DNA of 64,000 nucleotides from Reticulitermes speratus (Eukaryota; Arthropoda; Insecta; Blattodea; Rhinotermitidae), in contig JAJKFL010000005.1 of NCBI GenBank assembly GCA_021186555.1, forward strand, positions 6,465,678 through 6,529,677, given 5' to 3'. Both the position numbers and the translations under genes were made by a program. The notes beneath the pieces were generated by a model. The model had not been told where the DNA came from. It made no database searches and saw nothing but the letters and a program-made list of their open reading frames with translations. Positions 51,613 through 63,789 of this stretch are shown piece by piece; position 1 is the stretch's first letter; the number at the start of each line of letters is the position of its first letter.

Positions 51613-53026
51613 TGACTCACGATCATTTCAAGGTATTATGAGCAATGTAATGAGAATGCTACAGGACATACCGGACAGTCATATCCATAAATGTACTGTA
51701 TGCAGACATGAAAGAGACACTATGTGTGCACACAGAATAATCCAGAAGTCAGTTAACCGGTTAGTAAAATATACGCTAAAATACATTGCAAATTCCTCTA
51801 TTACTTAGTGAATTTACAATAAATTTTCGAAATCAGATCTTCCATGTTTAACGCACATGTCGCAACATTGTGGCACCGTTCTACAAATTGACGTAAGTAC
51901 GTATTGGCATTGCCGTTTATATGAGAAAATGTTGTCGGTTAACTGACTTTTGGGCCACGCTGTATACGACGCGACCAGTACTTCGAAGGCCAACTCAATC
52001 AGTGAAGTTTATTTAATAAAGACTTTGTTTCGGAGTGTAGAATCGATCCAGTTACTGAACTGTCACGGTATGCAGTTTGGAACAATTTATAACAAGTGGA
52101 TAAGTGATCCTATGTGTGTATGTGCCAGTTATATTATCCTGAATACAGTCATCTCTATTGGATAGGCTCGGCTTCGACGCCAGTCAGAACCTTTATGGTC
52201 TCCTTGTTCCGTGAGTGTAATCACCCATTATCAAAAGACGAAGGGGAAAAGTGTACAAAATTAACTTCATAAAATATATATGAATACAAAAAATTTGTTC
52301 GCCTAGAAACTCTCGCCAAGAAATCCTGCTCAAAGGCCAGGAGGTGTCAAGACAGTCTTTAAAGGGAAGCTTAATCAAGTTATTCTCAAATCAATTTGAT
52401 GTTAAGGGAGTTGTAAGAGCAAAGCCTTGAACAAGCGTCTAGAAAGCCGTAAATTAAATTACCATATTTCACCTCCTTTGAGCAACACGTCACAGAATAC
52501 ATAAACGCTTTAAGCATTTCAACATTAAGAGTCCTTTTGCAAAGCGACTGCTCCTCCAACAAAGTAATACGATTGCTACTCGTTATAGCTACACAAGCAC
52601 ATATATTTTTAATCTTCACCACCTTTATAGCTTTCCTTAAAATTTACCTCACATTTACAATCAAATGGTGATTGTAATGTATGGCCTATCAACATGAAAA
52701 TCGTTTTTAGAAGTTGTGGGTTGAGCGAAAAGGGGGCCAGGGCACACACCCCTTGACTACTTTATTGCTTTTAAGAGGAAAGCCATTCCTTTTTCCTCTT
52801 TAAAATTAGGCTATTAACTGAAATTACCGACAAGCGAGGGAAGAGGGTTTTCGATCCGATGCACCCCGCACGGTTAGAGGTGGAGGATGGGAAGATACGT
52901 TGCAAACAGGAACAAATGTAATGCAATGGACCCCTGGAGACTGGCTGTCTAGATAGCTGTAGTCTGGGGTAAAAGCACGTCTGTGTATATCCAATTCTCA
53001 ATCAACCCTCAAACTCAAAAATCGGG
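51613..53026. other. No recognisable feature
   Basis: 1.4 kb of AT-rich sequence; small frames at 51950-52165, 52193-52622 and 52771-53001 are unrecognised. The largest stretch without any visible repeat in this half of the window. Confidence 0.4.
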
Positions 53027-53275
53027 AATAGCTCAGTACAATGAATAGGGTTAAACTTGGAAGTCCGGGGGTTCGAATACCGGCTCTGGGGAAAACCTAC
53101 CTTCCTATTCAATTGGTACTGGGACTCTATACCCAGAGTTAAAGCGACAGGGACGCAAAACTGACCAATCACCTCCATCCAGCGCCGAGGTTAAGAACGA
53201 ATGGAGTATACTTCCACTCCCCCATACGCCTCCATGGCATGCGCAGAAACTTTACCCCATCTTTACCTATTATGA
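53027..53275 (+). mobile_element. SINE-C-related copy, diverged
   Basis: Head GGGAATAGCTCAGTACAATG and GGGGGTTCGAATACC; body CTATTCAATTGGTACTGGG and GGTTAAGAACGAATGGAGTA; the tail TACGCCTCCATGGCATGCG, CTTTACCCCATC fits the 3' end of SINE-C. Probably a subfamily. Confidence 0.6.
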
Positions 53276-53389
53276 TTAAACTCAATTTTAAAATGGAAAT
53301 ACACAAAACGTTGAAGCATTATAAAACTGACAGTGCGAGATTTTAAGTTCTCACAGCGGTGCTGACCAAGATAAAAGTCGCTTTGGATG

Positions 53390-53470
53390 TTACGTCGTAT
53401 CGAATGGTAGTTACTGACGTTTTGAAAGCGCTACGATCCTTCGAAACGTCTGTAACGCTTTAAGTGCAGA
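53390..53470 (+). repeat. Decayed foldback arm pair
   Basis: GGATGTTACGTCGTATCGAA, TGGTAGTTACTGACGTTTTG, then TCCTTCGAAACGTCTGTAAC: both arms of the GACGTTTCGG family brought close together by an internal deletion. Confidence 0.55.
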
Positions 53471-53650
53471 CCAAGTCCGTCCGTCCGCCACTTGGCATCA
53501 GCTACTAAACCGTTTGTTGGATTTTCATGAAATTTGGTACAGGAGTTGTTCGCAAAATGTTGTCCAGCAGGCGTAAGTTTCGTGAAAATAGGTCCTGTAA
53601 CAGCCAAATTTTAAGAGCGCAAAAAGTCTCTAGTAAAAGTTAGGCGTAGG
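53460..53650 (+). repeat. DR dispersed repeat, fragment
   Basis: GTCCGTCCGTCCGCCACTTG and GATTTTCATGAAATTTGGTA, then GTGAAAATAGGTCCTG, in DR order. Ends undefined. Confidence 0.45.
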
Positions 53651-53723
53651 CGCTCTTTTAGATGGTATGATCTGATGTGGCCTTGAGCAGTTCAATGCCA
53701 ACACGTCTTTACTTTTTTTTGTA

Positions 53724-53767
53724 CAGCCCGACGATGGCTACTAACGTAGCCGAAACATGTAGCGCTT
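53724..53767 (+). ncRNA. Hammerhead-like motif, isolated
   Basis: AGC, CCGACGA, U, GGCUAC/GUAGCC around UAAC, GAAA, ACAUGU, A, GCGCUU. Stem II is perfect. Core U (position 4) is C and stem I is short. Confidence 0.5.
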
Positions 53768-53936
53768 GATACTGTTGCAATGTATGTTGTGTTGACGGAT
53801 TATCGGTTGGTTTAATTGACCGAAAACATATGGGGGTGTATCGCCTTAACCTGTATCTTCCTAACTATGTTTCATATGCTTTTTTTTCTCTGTAGTATCA
53901 GATATAATTAGGTAGTGATTTGTCTACAGGGTGGGT

Positions 53937-54436
53937 GGGAAGTAAGTAGGCATTAAATAACTGTCGAGGCACACGATACGTACGGTGTTAGAGAAAGACT
54001 TGAATGTTCGCCCGTGGAAACCCCATTACGTGCAGGAGCTGACACCTGAAGACTGTGACCGCAGAATGGAATATGGGGAGTTGATGCTGGGTTCGCACGA
54101 GGATTGGCCACAACTGTTTGAAAACATTCGACATAATTGCCATTACTGGGCGGCACACGATCCCGAAGTGACGGTGGAGAAGATGCAAAATCGTCCAAAA
54201 GTGACCGTGTGGTGCGGAATGACGGCCACTAAGGTCATCGGCCCATATCTTCTGCATGACACCATGAATGCCGACCGCTACCTTCAGATGCCGCCAGTGC
54301 CTACATTGAATTTTAAGCTATGCGTCCATATTCACATTTAAAAAGGTACATGTAAAAATTATTTTCATTATCTTTGCATTGGAAATATAGAGGTTATAAC
54401 CATTTCTCAATGCCTACTTACTTCCCACCCACCCTG
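53937..54436 (+). pseudogene. Internally deleted mariner/Tc-like element with partial transposase
   Basis: Terminal inverted repeats CAGGGTGGGTGGGAAGTAAG and CTTACTTCCCACCCACCCTG, TA-flanked; total 500 bp. The plus-strand frame (53985-54296) reads PHYVQELTPEDCDRRMEYGE, LMLGSHEDWPQLFENIRHNC, HYWAAHDPEVTVEKMQNRPK, VTVWCGMTATKVIGPYLLHD. This is the middle of an IS630/Tc-type transposase. The segment that should hold the first catalytic aspartate (SDEA.F) is deleted between ENI and HNCHYW, and the rest of the C-terminus is missing. Confidence 0.85.
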
Positions 54437-55499
54437 TATTTACAGCACTCGCCGTCAGCGGCCATGTGGCTTACGATGCTCTCTGCTTTGTTTCCATACT
54501 CTTCCGCTTGCTGCTCCGCTCTTGCTGTGACGCCCGAAAATTTATTTTTCACCGGGGCCCGAACCCGCTGTTGGCGGCCCTTGCTTTCCTTCAATCCACC
54601 CACAATATCTAAAGCCTTTTCTATGACAGTTAAAGAGAAACAAAAGTAAAGCCAGGGAAAGTCTTGTTTTATGACCATTACAGCGCCAAGTCATGCCCTT
54701 AAAAAAAAGGCAAGACGGAAGACCACGTGTCTGGGGAGGTCGCGAAATTATCCGACGTCAGAAGTAGGGCCACGATCCTGGGAACTGTACAGCAACAAGA
54801 CCCTCACAAAACTGAAACAATTAACGGACAATATCCAGGGAAGGCCGGATGCTAGCTGCAGAGATCCTACTCATTGCTCAAACTTGAGTTTTGCAGTTTT
54901 CATTAGGCTCAATGAACTATCCTGTCGTACACAAAAACCTTACCTTCCACAAAACACGTCTTCTTCTGCACAAAGAGCGGTATCTTTGTTGCTTTTCGAA
55001 ACAAAGTGATGAGATACAAAAGAAACGCAATTTGTTTGAAACAAACGGGACACGCGCTGTATCGGGAACCTTTATTTCTTGAAGCCGTACTGGATTGTTC
55101 CACAAAGAAACAGATGCATTGAAGAAACAGTCCATGTTTATTAACTTTGGTGTACCATGGATCCTTACGGCATTGTGGGGGGGGGGGGAAGAGACGCAAA
55201 CACCACACGTGGAACAGGAGAAACGTGGAGAAGAAGAAAGATGTAGGATGAGAAAAAAGCAGAATGGCAGTAACCGCCTTCCGTGACCTCTGGCAGTCGA
55301 TAAATTGGTCTCCCCGCTACAGAGTCAAAAAATTCTTGCTATTGAGTTCCGATGCAAGTCTGATCCCGGATTCGCTTTATCACATTTTACACAATCTTCT
55401 TCACTTGCATGATACAAGCTACAGAAGCATGTAACACCGTACCCACACACAAAAGGTTCTCACACGGTAATCAGAACTAATTGGCAGGCCTATATCAAT
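54437..55499. other. No recognisable feature
   Basis: Overlapping small frames on both strands (54418-54678, 54671-55009, 54909-55208) with no family I can name. G-run at 55177-55188. Confidence 0.4.
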
Positions 55500-55950
55500 G
55501 AGAGACACGGCAAGATAAGCAGACTTTTTCTAATGTTTCATCATAAGGTAGTACCTTGTATTGTCGTTTTCCAAGACTTAGACTAATATACAAAAGGCAA
55601 ATCTCGCCCTGTCGCCCTCGGTGAGGCCGAGGTCGAGGATTTTTAAGGGTGATAAAAATCCGTAGCACAACTTCCTTCGGAGGGGAAGTAAAGCCGTCGG
55701 TCCCATGTCGTAGATTTACGGCATGTAAAAGAACCTTACGGGCATGAATAGATATGTTTCGTAAGCAAAATTCAGCGGCCATTTCTCACCCAAGTCTCCT
55801 GACTGACTGCTAGATGGCTATGGCAGTCATATCAGGATGAGTAAAACTTGTGCAGTCAGTGGACTGGTCACCCACTACAGAATGCACATTTCCTGGCCAC
55901 GAAACCTCTGAAAGGAGGCCCTATGCTCCGCAAGGAGCGACAGGAGGAAA
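55500..55950 (-). repeat. Dispersed repeat, probably a LINE or SINE end
   Basis: Contains GTAGATTTACGGCATGTAAA, AGAACCTTACGGGC and CTTCCTTCGGAGGGGAAGTA (plus strand), words I associate with retroelement ends in arthropods (inference). 55780-55870 is shared with 12560-12690. Class not determined. Confidence 0.45.
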
Positions 55951-55965
55951 ACTAACTAAACTAAA

Positions 55966-56195
55966 TCTCGCCCTGAGTATGCCATGAAGGTGTATGGAGG
56001 TACGGATCAATTCATTCCTAAGCTCGGTACTAGATGAGAGTGGTCAGCTTCACGCCAGCGACCACTTTACCCTCAACACCCATTGGATAGGAAGCTGGGC
56101 GGGCCCTAGAGTCTGTCTGAACGCTTTGCAGAAGAGGAAATCTCTTGCCCCTTCCGCGAATCGAACCACAACCGTCCGCTTGTCCAGCCCGCAGC
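55966..56195 (-). mobile_element. SINE-C copy, diverged
   Basis: Minus strand: GGGCTGGACAAGCGGACGG in the head, GGCCCGCCCAGCTTCCTATC, GTCGCTGGCGTGAAGCTGAC, and a 3' end with CTCCATACACCTTCATGGC. B-box decayed. Confidence 0.65.
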
Positions 56196-56623
56196 CTCCA
56201 AGGTTAAATACGAATAATCCCTGAGTCATTATACGTGCTTCGTAACCACTGTTACTAACTGACTAAAAAGATCTCGTAGTTTAAGGACACGGTTAACACT
56301 TCAGCCACCGACTATCACGTTTAATACAAACTTTATTCTGTAAAGTGTTTGTCTAAGGGTGATTCACTGTACTGTAGTAAGGTCGGACACTATACTGTCT
56401 GAATTACGTCACACACTCTACATTACCGTAGGATGAATAACTCCCCAAAACATCGTAGGCTATATGACATACATCACAGAGCACACAATGTCATACACAG
56501 TTACAATGCAATAAAGTATATTACCTCCCGCCCGTCCAAATTCTCTGTTACAATATTTTGAATGCTATACGGCTGACTTGAAACACAGAAGCTACACCAA
56601 ATGGACTCGAATACATGTGAACT
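56196..56623. other. No recognisable feature
   Basis: AT-rich, no shared repeat. Confidence 0.4.
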
Positions 56624-56830
56624 AATCCCAGTGGCCGCGCGGTGTGAGGCGTAGGCCTGTGGTCGCTCGCTTACTGGGATTGGGAGTTCCGAGTTCCGCC
56701 GAAGGCATTGATATCTGTCTCTTGTGAGTGTTGTGTGTTGTCAGCTACAGGCCTCTGCGACGGGCTGATCACTCGTCCAGAGAAGTCCTACGGAGTGTGT
56801 ACGTGTCCATGTGTGTGATCATGTGAAACA
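56624..56830 (+). mobile_element. SINE-A copy, tail lost
   Basis: A-box AGTGGCCGCGCGG, B-box GGGAGTTCCGAGTTCC (decayed), body to GTGTGTGATCATG. Faces the next copy 30 bp away in inverse orientation. Confidence 0.78.
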
Positions 56831-56861
56831 ACCCTCTACCCCTACACTGAGTAGGTAGAAG

Positions 56862-57127
56862 TTTTTTTTTTCCTATGGCTCGACAGCCCTATATGGGCCT
56901 GGGCCTCCTCGTTTCGTCGATGTTTCACGATCACACACATTAGACACACCACAGTCGGTAGGACTCCTCTGTACGAGGGACCAGCTCGTCGCAGAGACCT
57001 CTACCTGACAACACACAACACTCACAAGAGACAGACATCCATGCCCCCGGTTGGATTCGAACCCACGATCCTAGTAAGCGAGCGGCCGAAGACCCACGCC
57101 TTAGACCGCACGGCCACTGGGATCGGC
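56862..57127 (-). mobile_element. SINE-A copy with perfect 10-bp target duplication
   Basis: T-run (poly-A) at 56863-56871, body, head to 57127 with B-box GGATTCGAACCC (plus-strand form). Flanks AGGTAGAAGT (56853-56862 and 57128-57137) are identical, so this is a recent insertion. Confidence 0.93.
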
Positions 57128-57258
57128 AGGTAGAAGTAGTACGACTAAAAAATGTAAATTACGAAGGATAATTTATCTTACATAAACCAGTTGAGAACTA
57201 TGTTCTTCTAGGATTCATAATATGTACATATTCTGCGATGTTGTGTCATAATTACTCA

Positions 57259-57479
57259 TTTAATTCTACAGTCTGACCCAACAAGTCGTTTAACACACGT
57301 TTTATTGCCAATTAGTTTCGGCTCATAAAAGAGCCATCACCAGGCCATAACAAATACAACGCATGGGTTTCCAGCTTACAGTTTTTGTTACGGCCTGATG
57401 ATGGCTCTATTATGAGCCGAAACTAGTTGCCGATAAAACGTGTGTTAAACGACTTGTTGGGTCCGATTTTAGAATTAAA
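57259..57479. mobile_element. Short inverted-repeat element with hammerhead-like motifs
   Basis: Left arm CCCAACAAGTCGTTTAACAC, ACGTTTTATTGCCAATTAGT is mirrored at 57411-57479. Motif on the right arm is near-canonical. On the left arm it has CUGGUGA (minus strand, 57305-57343) and a small indel before stem I, so it is decayed. Confidence 0.78.
57391..57432 (+). ncRNA. Hammerhead-like motif with canonical core
   Basis: CGGC, CUGAUGA, U, GGCUC/GAGCC around UAUUAU, GAAA, palindrome ACUAGU, U, GCCG. Stem I is four perfect pairs and stem II five. The 3' palindrome differs from the usual ACAUGU but is still self-complementary. Confidence 0.7.
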
Positions 57480-58173
57480 TAAAGTATATACTTATGATCG
57501 ATACGCCAACGGGAACGACTTATATTTAAAAAAATGCTGTGTCAACTGTACTGGTCATTCAGCGCCAAATGGTAGGGAGGTGACGGATGACGACCTGCAC
57601 ACACCTGCACACACCGTCCCAGCAGGCGTGGCCCAGTTACGGCATTCTGGCAACATCTGCATCAAGAACCGGGAAAAAACGCGGTAAATCCCCGGACAGC
57701 CGGTACTGGAACCCGGAAAATCGAAACACCAACACTGGGGAAACACAACGCTCTGTAAGAAAGGTAACACCTCTCTGTGTTGAAATGAGAAGGATTCGGC
57801 AGCTGTATAGAGCAAGGAAGTGGCAGGGATTCTTGAAGACACCCATCACGTCTTGCAAGGAATACTGCCACATAACCTCCATCGAAAATGTCCGCACAAG
57901 AAAAAATAGCTAATGATAAACCCCAGATCACAGTATTATTTACAATTTCCGTTGCATCCACAATTGCAAGGAACAAAGAAGTAACAGGCAACATCATCTT
58001 GACTGAAACAGATTCCCTCTCTAACAGGTAACAATGACTCAGCTTGCCAAAAATTTCAGTTCAATTTACAAACCTGAAGCTTCACACACGTTTACAGAAA
58101 AGCGCATTATCGGTGCCTGCCTTATCTATCCTGAGGTACATTAATACAGCCCACCCAAAACTCACCTATTATT
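57480..58173. other. No recognisable feature
   Basis: Overlapping frames on both strands at 57427-57997 are not recognised; none stands out. Confidence 0.4.
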
Positions 58174-58446
58174 TGGTGGTGAAGAACCCCGCAGCAGATG
58201 CTACGGACGCACCGCAGCCTTAAGGCTTATTGTGCAACCCTGTGATGAAGATGATTAGTTTCTTCGTTTTTCCGTGTAATGGAGCACCGGTGGAATGAAA
58301 CTGACAGGGGGAAAACCGAAGTACTCGGGGAAAAACCTGTCCCAGTGCCACTTTGTCCACCACAAATCCCACATGGACTGACCCGAGATCGAACCCGGGC
58401 CTCCAAGGCGAGAGGCCGGCGACTAACCGCATGAGCCATGGCACGG
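58174..58446 (-). mobile_element. SINE-D copy, full length
   Basis: Minus strand head GTGCCATGGCTCATGCGGTT, B-box GGGTTCGATCTCGGG, body with GTGGACAAAGTGGCACTGGG, tail CTACGG..GCAGCAG. Collinear with 32309-32592. Confidence 0.88.
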
Positions 58447-58770
58447 CCTCAAAACCCTCTTTCTTTAAGACCCACCTTAATATTATTTTTCGTCCTACAG
58501 CTGCTTCTTACAAGTGGCTCTACCTTACATGTTTTCCGATTGCAACTTCGAACTTCCCATGTCTTCCAAACGCGCTACACAATCCACCAAATTCATTCTC
58601 CTTGCTTTTACGGACACAATAACAACATAATCACTACAGACGTAAACATACTATTAAAAGCCTCCACATTTTGTAGGTTGAAATAACAGATACAGATTTT
58701 GGAACGACCGTCAATCGAAGAGCTCACTTATTAGAACTGCCTTCCCAAACCACAAGGCACCTGTACGCAT
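58447..58770. other. No recognisable feature
   Basis: Follows the SINE-D head; no shared repeat seen. Confidence 0.4.
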
Positions 58771-61700
58771 TATATGTTTAAGCACACAGCATACAAAGCA
58801 CCAACTGCACACTTAGTATGTTATGAGCACACAGCATACAAAGCACCAACTGCACGCCCTATATGTTATGAGCACACAGCAACCAAAGCACCAACTGCAC
58901 GACCTATATGTTATGAGCACACAGCATACAAAGCACCAACTGAACGCCATATATGTTATGAGCACAAAGCATACAAACACCAACTGCACGCCCTATATGT
59001 TATGAGCACACAGCATACAAAGCACCAACTGAACGCCATATATGTTATGAGCACAAAGCATACAAACACCAACTGCACGCCCTATATGTTATGAGCACGC
59101 AGCATAAAAAGCACCAACTGCACGCCCTATATGTTATGAGCACACAGCATACAAATCACCAGCTGCACGCCCTATATGTTATGAGCACGCAGCATACAAA
59201 GCACCAACTGTACGCCCTATATGTTATGAGCACACAGCATACAAAGCACCAACTGCACGCCCTATATGTTATGAGCACACAGCATACAAAGCACCAACTG
59301 CACGCCCTATATGTTATGAGCACCAGCATACAAAGCACCAACTGCACGCCTAATTTAGAGCACACAGCAACAAGCACCAACTGCACGCCCTATATGTTAT
59401 GAGCACACAGCATACAAAGCACCAACTGCACGCCCTATATGTTATGAGCACACAGCATACAAAGCACCAACTGCACGCCCTATATGTTATGAGCACCACA
59501 AGCATCTACCAATTTAGCACGCAACAACTGCACGGCCCTATTATGTTATGAGCACACAGCATACAAAGCACAACTGCACGCCCTATATGTTATGAGCACC
59601 AGCATACAAAGCACCAACTGCACGCCCTATATGTTATGAGCACACAGCATACAAAGCACCAACTGCACGCCCTATATGTTATGAGCACACAGCATACAAA
59701 GCACCAACTGCACGCCCTATATGTTATGAGCACACAGCATACAAAGCACAACTGCACGCCCTATATGTTATGAGCACACAGCATACAAAGCACCAACTGC
59801 ACGCCCTATACGTTATGAGCACACAGCATACACCAATGCACGCAACTGTACAGCCCTATATGTTGTGAGCACACAGCATACAAAGCACCAACTGCACGCC
59901 CTATAGTTATGAGCACACAGCATACAAAGCACCAACTGCACGCCTATATGTTATGAGCACACAGCATACAAAGCACCAATCTGCACGCCCTATATGTTAT
60001 GAGCACAGCATACAAAGCACCAACTGCACGCCCTATATGTTATGAGCACAGCATACAAAGCACCATCTGCACGCCCTATATGTTATGAGCACACAGCATA
60101 CAAAGCACCAACTGCACGCCCTATATGTTATGAGCACCAGCATACAAAGCACCACTGCACGCCCTATATGTTATGAGCACACAGCATACAAAGCACCAAC
60201 TGCACGCCCTATATGTTATGAGCACACAGCATACAAAGCACCAACTGCACGCCCTATATGTTATGAGCACACAGCATACAAAGCACCAACTGCACGCCCT
60301 ATATGTTATGAGCACACAGCATACAAAGCACCAACTGCACGCCCTATATGTTATGAGACACAGCATACAAAGCACCAACTGCACGCCCTATATGTTATGA
60401 GCACACAGCATACAAAGCACCAACTGCACGCCCTATATGTTATGAGCACAAGCATACAAAGCACCAACTGCACGCCCTATATGTTATGAGCACACAGCAT
60501 ACAAAGCACCAACTGCACGCCCTATATGTTATGAGCCACAGCATACAAAGCACCAACTGCACGCCCTATATGTTATGAGCACACAGCATACAAAGCACCA
60601 ACTGCACGCCCTATATGTTATGAGCACACAGCATACAAAGCACCAACTGCACGCCTTATGTTACGAGCACACAGCATACAAAGCACCAACTGCACGCCCT
60701 ATATGTTATGAGCACACAGCATACAAAGCACCAACTGCACGCCTTATGTTATGAGCACACAGCATACAAAGCACCAACTGCACGCCTTATGTTATGAGCA
60801 CACAGCATACAAAGCACCAACTGCACGCCCTATATGTTATGAGCACACAGCATACAAAGCACCAACTGCACGCCTATATGTTACGAGCACACAGCATACA
60901 AGCACCAACTGCACGCCTATATGTTATGAGCACAGCATACAAAGCACCAACTGCACGCCTATATGTTGAGCACAAGCATACAAAGCACCAACTGCACGCC
61001 TATTGTTAGAGCACACAGCATACAAAGCACCAACTGCACGCCTTACATGTTATGAGCACACAGCATACAAAGCACCAACTGCACGACCTATATGTTATGA
61101 GCACACAGCATACAAAGCACCAACTGCACGCCTTACATGTTACGAGCACACAGCATACAAAGCACCAACTGCACGACCTATATGTTATGAGCACACAGCA
61201 TACAAAGCACCAACTGCACGCCTTACATGTTACGAGCACACAGCATACAAAGCACCAACTGCACGCCTTACATGTTACGAGCACACAGCATACAAAGCAC
61301 CAACTGCACGCCTTACATGTTATGAGCACACAGCATACAAAGCACCAACTGCACGACCTATATGTTATGAGCACACAGCATACAAAGCACCAACTGCACG
61401 CCTTACATGTTATGAGCACACAGCATACAAAGCACCAACTGCACGACCTATATGTTATGAGCACACAGCATACAAAGCACCAACTGCACGCCTTACATGT
61501 TATGAGCACACAGCATACAAAGCACCAACTGCACGACCTATATGTTATGAGCACACAGCATACAAAGCACCAACTGCACGACCTATATGTTATGAGCACA
61601 GCATACAAAGCACCAACTGCACGACCTATATGTTATGAGCACACAGCATACAAAGCACCAACTGCACGCCTTACATGTTACGAGCACACAGCATACAAAG

Positions 61701-62594
61701 CACCAACTGCACGCCTTACATGTTACGAGCACACAGCATACAAAGCACCAACTGCACGCCTTACATGTTACGAGCACACAGCATACAAAGCACCAACTGC
61801 ACGCCTTACATGTTATGAGCACACAGCATACAAAGCACCAACTGCACGACCTATATGTTATGAGCACACAGCATACAAAGCACCAACTGCACGCCTTACA
61901 TGTTACGAGCACACAGCATACAAAGCACCAACTGCACGACCTATATGTTATGAGCACACAGCATACAAAGCACCAACTGCACGCCTTACATGTTACGAGC
62001 ACACAGCATACAAAGCACCAACTGCACGCCTTACATGTTACGAGCACACAGCATACAAAGCACCAACTGCACGCCTTACATGTTATGAGCACACAGCATA
62101 CAAAGCACCAACTGCACGACCTATATGTTATGAGCACACAGCATACAAAGCACCAACTGCACGCCTTACATGTTATGAGCACACAGCATACAAAGCACCA
62201 ACTGCACGACCTATATGTTATGAGCACACAGCATACAAAGCACCAACTGCACGCCTTACATGTTATGAGCACACAGCATACAAAGCACCAACTGCACGAC
62301 CTATATGTTATGAGCACACAGCATACAAAGCACCAACTGCACGACCTATATGTTATGAGCACACAGCATACAAAGCACCAACTGCACGACCTATATGTTA
62401 TGAGCACAGCATACAAAGCACCAACTGCACGACCTATATGTTATGAGCACACAGCATACAAAGCACCAACTGCACGCCTTACATGTTACGAGCACACAGC
62501 ATACAAAGCACCAACTGCACGCCTTACATGTTACGAGCACACAGCATACAAAGCACCAACTGCACGCCTTACATGTTACGAGCACACAGCATAC
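58771..62594. repeat. 45-bp minisatellite/satellite, about 85 units
   Basis: Unit: AGCACACAGCATACAAAGCA, CCAACTGCACGCCCTATATG, TTATG. Three blocks: 58771-59300 with diverged units, 59300-61000 with many one- or two-base indels, and 61005-62594 with almost no indels but three unit types (ending CCTTACATGTTACG, CCTTACATGTTATG or GACCTATATGTTATG) in an order that repeats after 18 units. Since 45 is divisible by three, long frames on both strands (up to 464 residues) arise; they are artefacts. Confidence 0.96.
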
Positions 62595-63129
62595 AGAACA
62601 CAAGGCTCCTACTGAATGGTCCCGAGACGGCCAGTAGTGATCGAGCATTACTGCATGACACTGTAACTAAGTTCTGAAACACTGTTCGAATACGGAAACT
62701 TGAAAAAAGTTAAGGAACTCCGAAATTACATAGCCCCTTCTTTTTACTTCGCTTCAAAGCAGCATCGCCGCAGGTTCATTAACTCTGTGCCCGTGAGGCT
62801 TGCAGACATTCAGAACGCAGCACATTTTACCACGACGTTGCTTTCAGCCATAATTATGCCTCTGCAGGAAAGCTGACTACAGCAATGCTTCCTGAATTCC
62901 ACGCTCTCTTATCCCCGATCTTTTCCAATTCAAACAATCGCCTACCATTCGACGCACACACCCTCCGTAGTTCAAAAAGCATTACTAAATAACCGGTGTC
63001 AATCAATATATTCACTGTTACAGTCGTCTTTCTTCACATTTCGTTAAATAAAACCCACATCAATTTGTTCACATAAACGTCACAGACCTTTATAACAAAC
63101 ATATCTTACTTCCTTACACACACGCGCGT
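62595..63129. other. No recognisable feature
   Basis: No shared repeat or coding signal seen. Confidence 0.4.
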
Positions 63130-63625
63130 TTTTAGGCGCGTTTGCAAAGTTGCCAAAAGCGACAGTTAGCGTCGTCATGGAACAACTCAGCTCCCACTGG
63201 ACGGATTTTCTTTAAATTTTATATTTGAGTATTTTTAGATAATCTGTCGAGAAAATTCGAGTTGCATTAATATCTGACAATAATAACGGGTACTTTAGAC
63301 GAAGACCTATATACATTTATGATAACATCTTGCCGAAATCTTCTTAGAATGAAAAATGTTTCAGAGTAAATCAAAACACACAGTTTATGTTCAATAACGT
63401 TCTTCCGAATATCGTGCCGTTTATGAGATAATGTGTAAAAATATGGTAGAGCCAGACAGGCCACAGATGACAATATAATACGGCGCATGCGCTTTGCATG
63501 CTGGATAACTAAGGCTACAGACATATACTCAGAATATGTAATACTTATTGCATTTCCACGGCAGCAATGGTTACGCGAACGCGCCTCAACCTTACGTTAT
63601 ACGTACATTGCCTGTCTTGTTGAAA
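63130..63625 (+). repeat. DR dispersed repeat copy
   Basis: GGCGCGTTTGCAAAGTTGCC, TTAGCGTCGTCATGGAACAA, CAGCTCCCACTGGACGGAT, AATCTGTCGAGAAAATTCGA, GCATGCGCTTTGCATGCTGG, GGTTACGCGAACGCG. It is collinear with 41459-41985 and is the better-preserved copy. Confidence 0.78.
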
Positions 63626-63789
63626 TTATAGCACTGCGAACATGATTGTAGAATCGAGCAGGCATAGACTAGTTCGGCCTTTATGCCCGCCATACGCAGC
63701 GTCCTATAATGAAAACACTTTGTGTAGGTTAGTAACACAGACCGAAACTAAACGTAATGAAATTCGATATTTAAGGTTCTCACAGCGAC

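Noticed and set aside
54418..54678. Minus-strand frame rich in K, E and A as a conserved protein
   Set aside because: Composition is suggestive but no family is recognisable, the start is arbitrary and a frame on the other strand overlaps it.
61052..62615. Open frames of up to 464 residues (STQHTKHQLHALYVM-type repeats) as a repeat-protein gene
   Set aside because: The 45-bp period makes all frames of a homogeneous array open or closed together, the opposite strand is open too, and there is no non-repeat domain, start context or splice signal.
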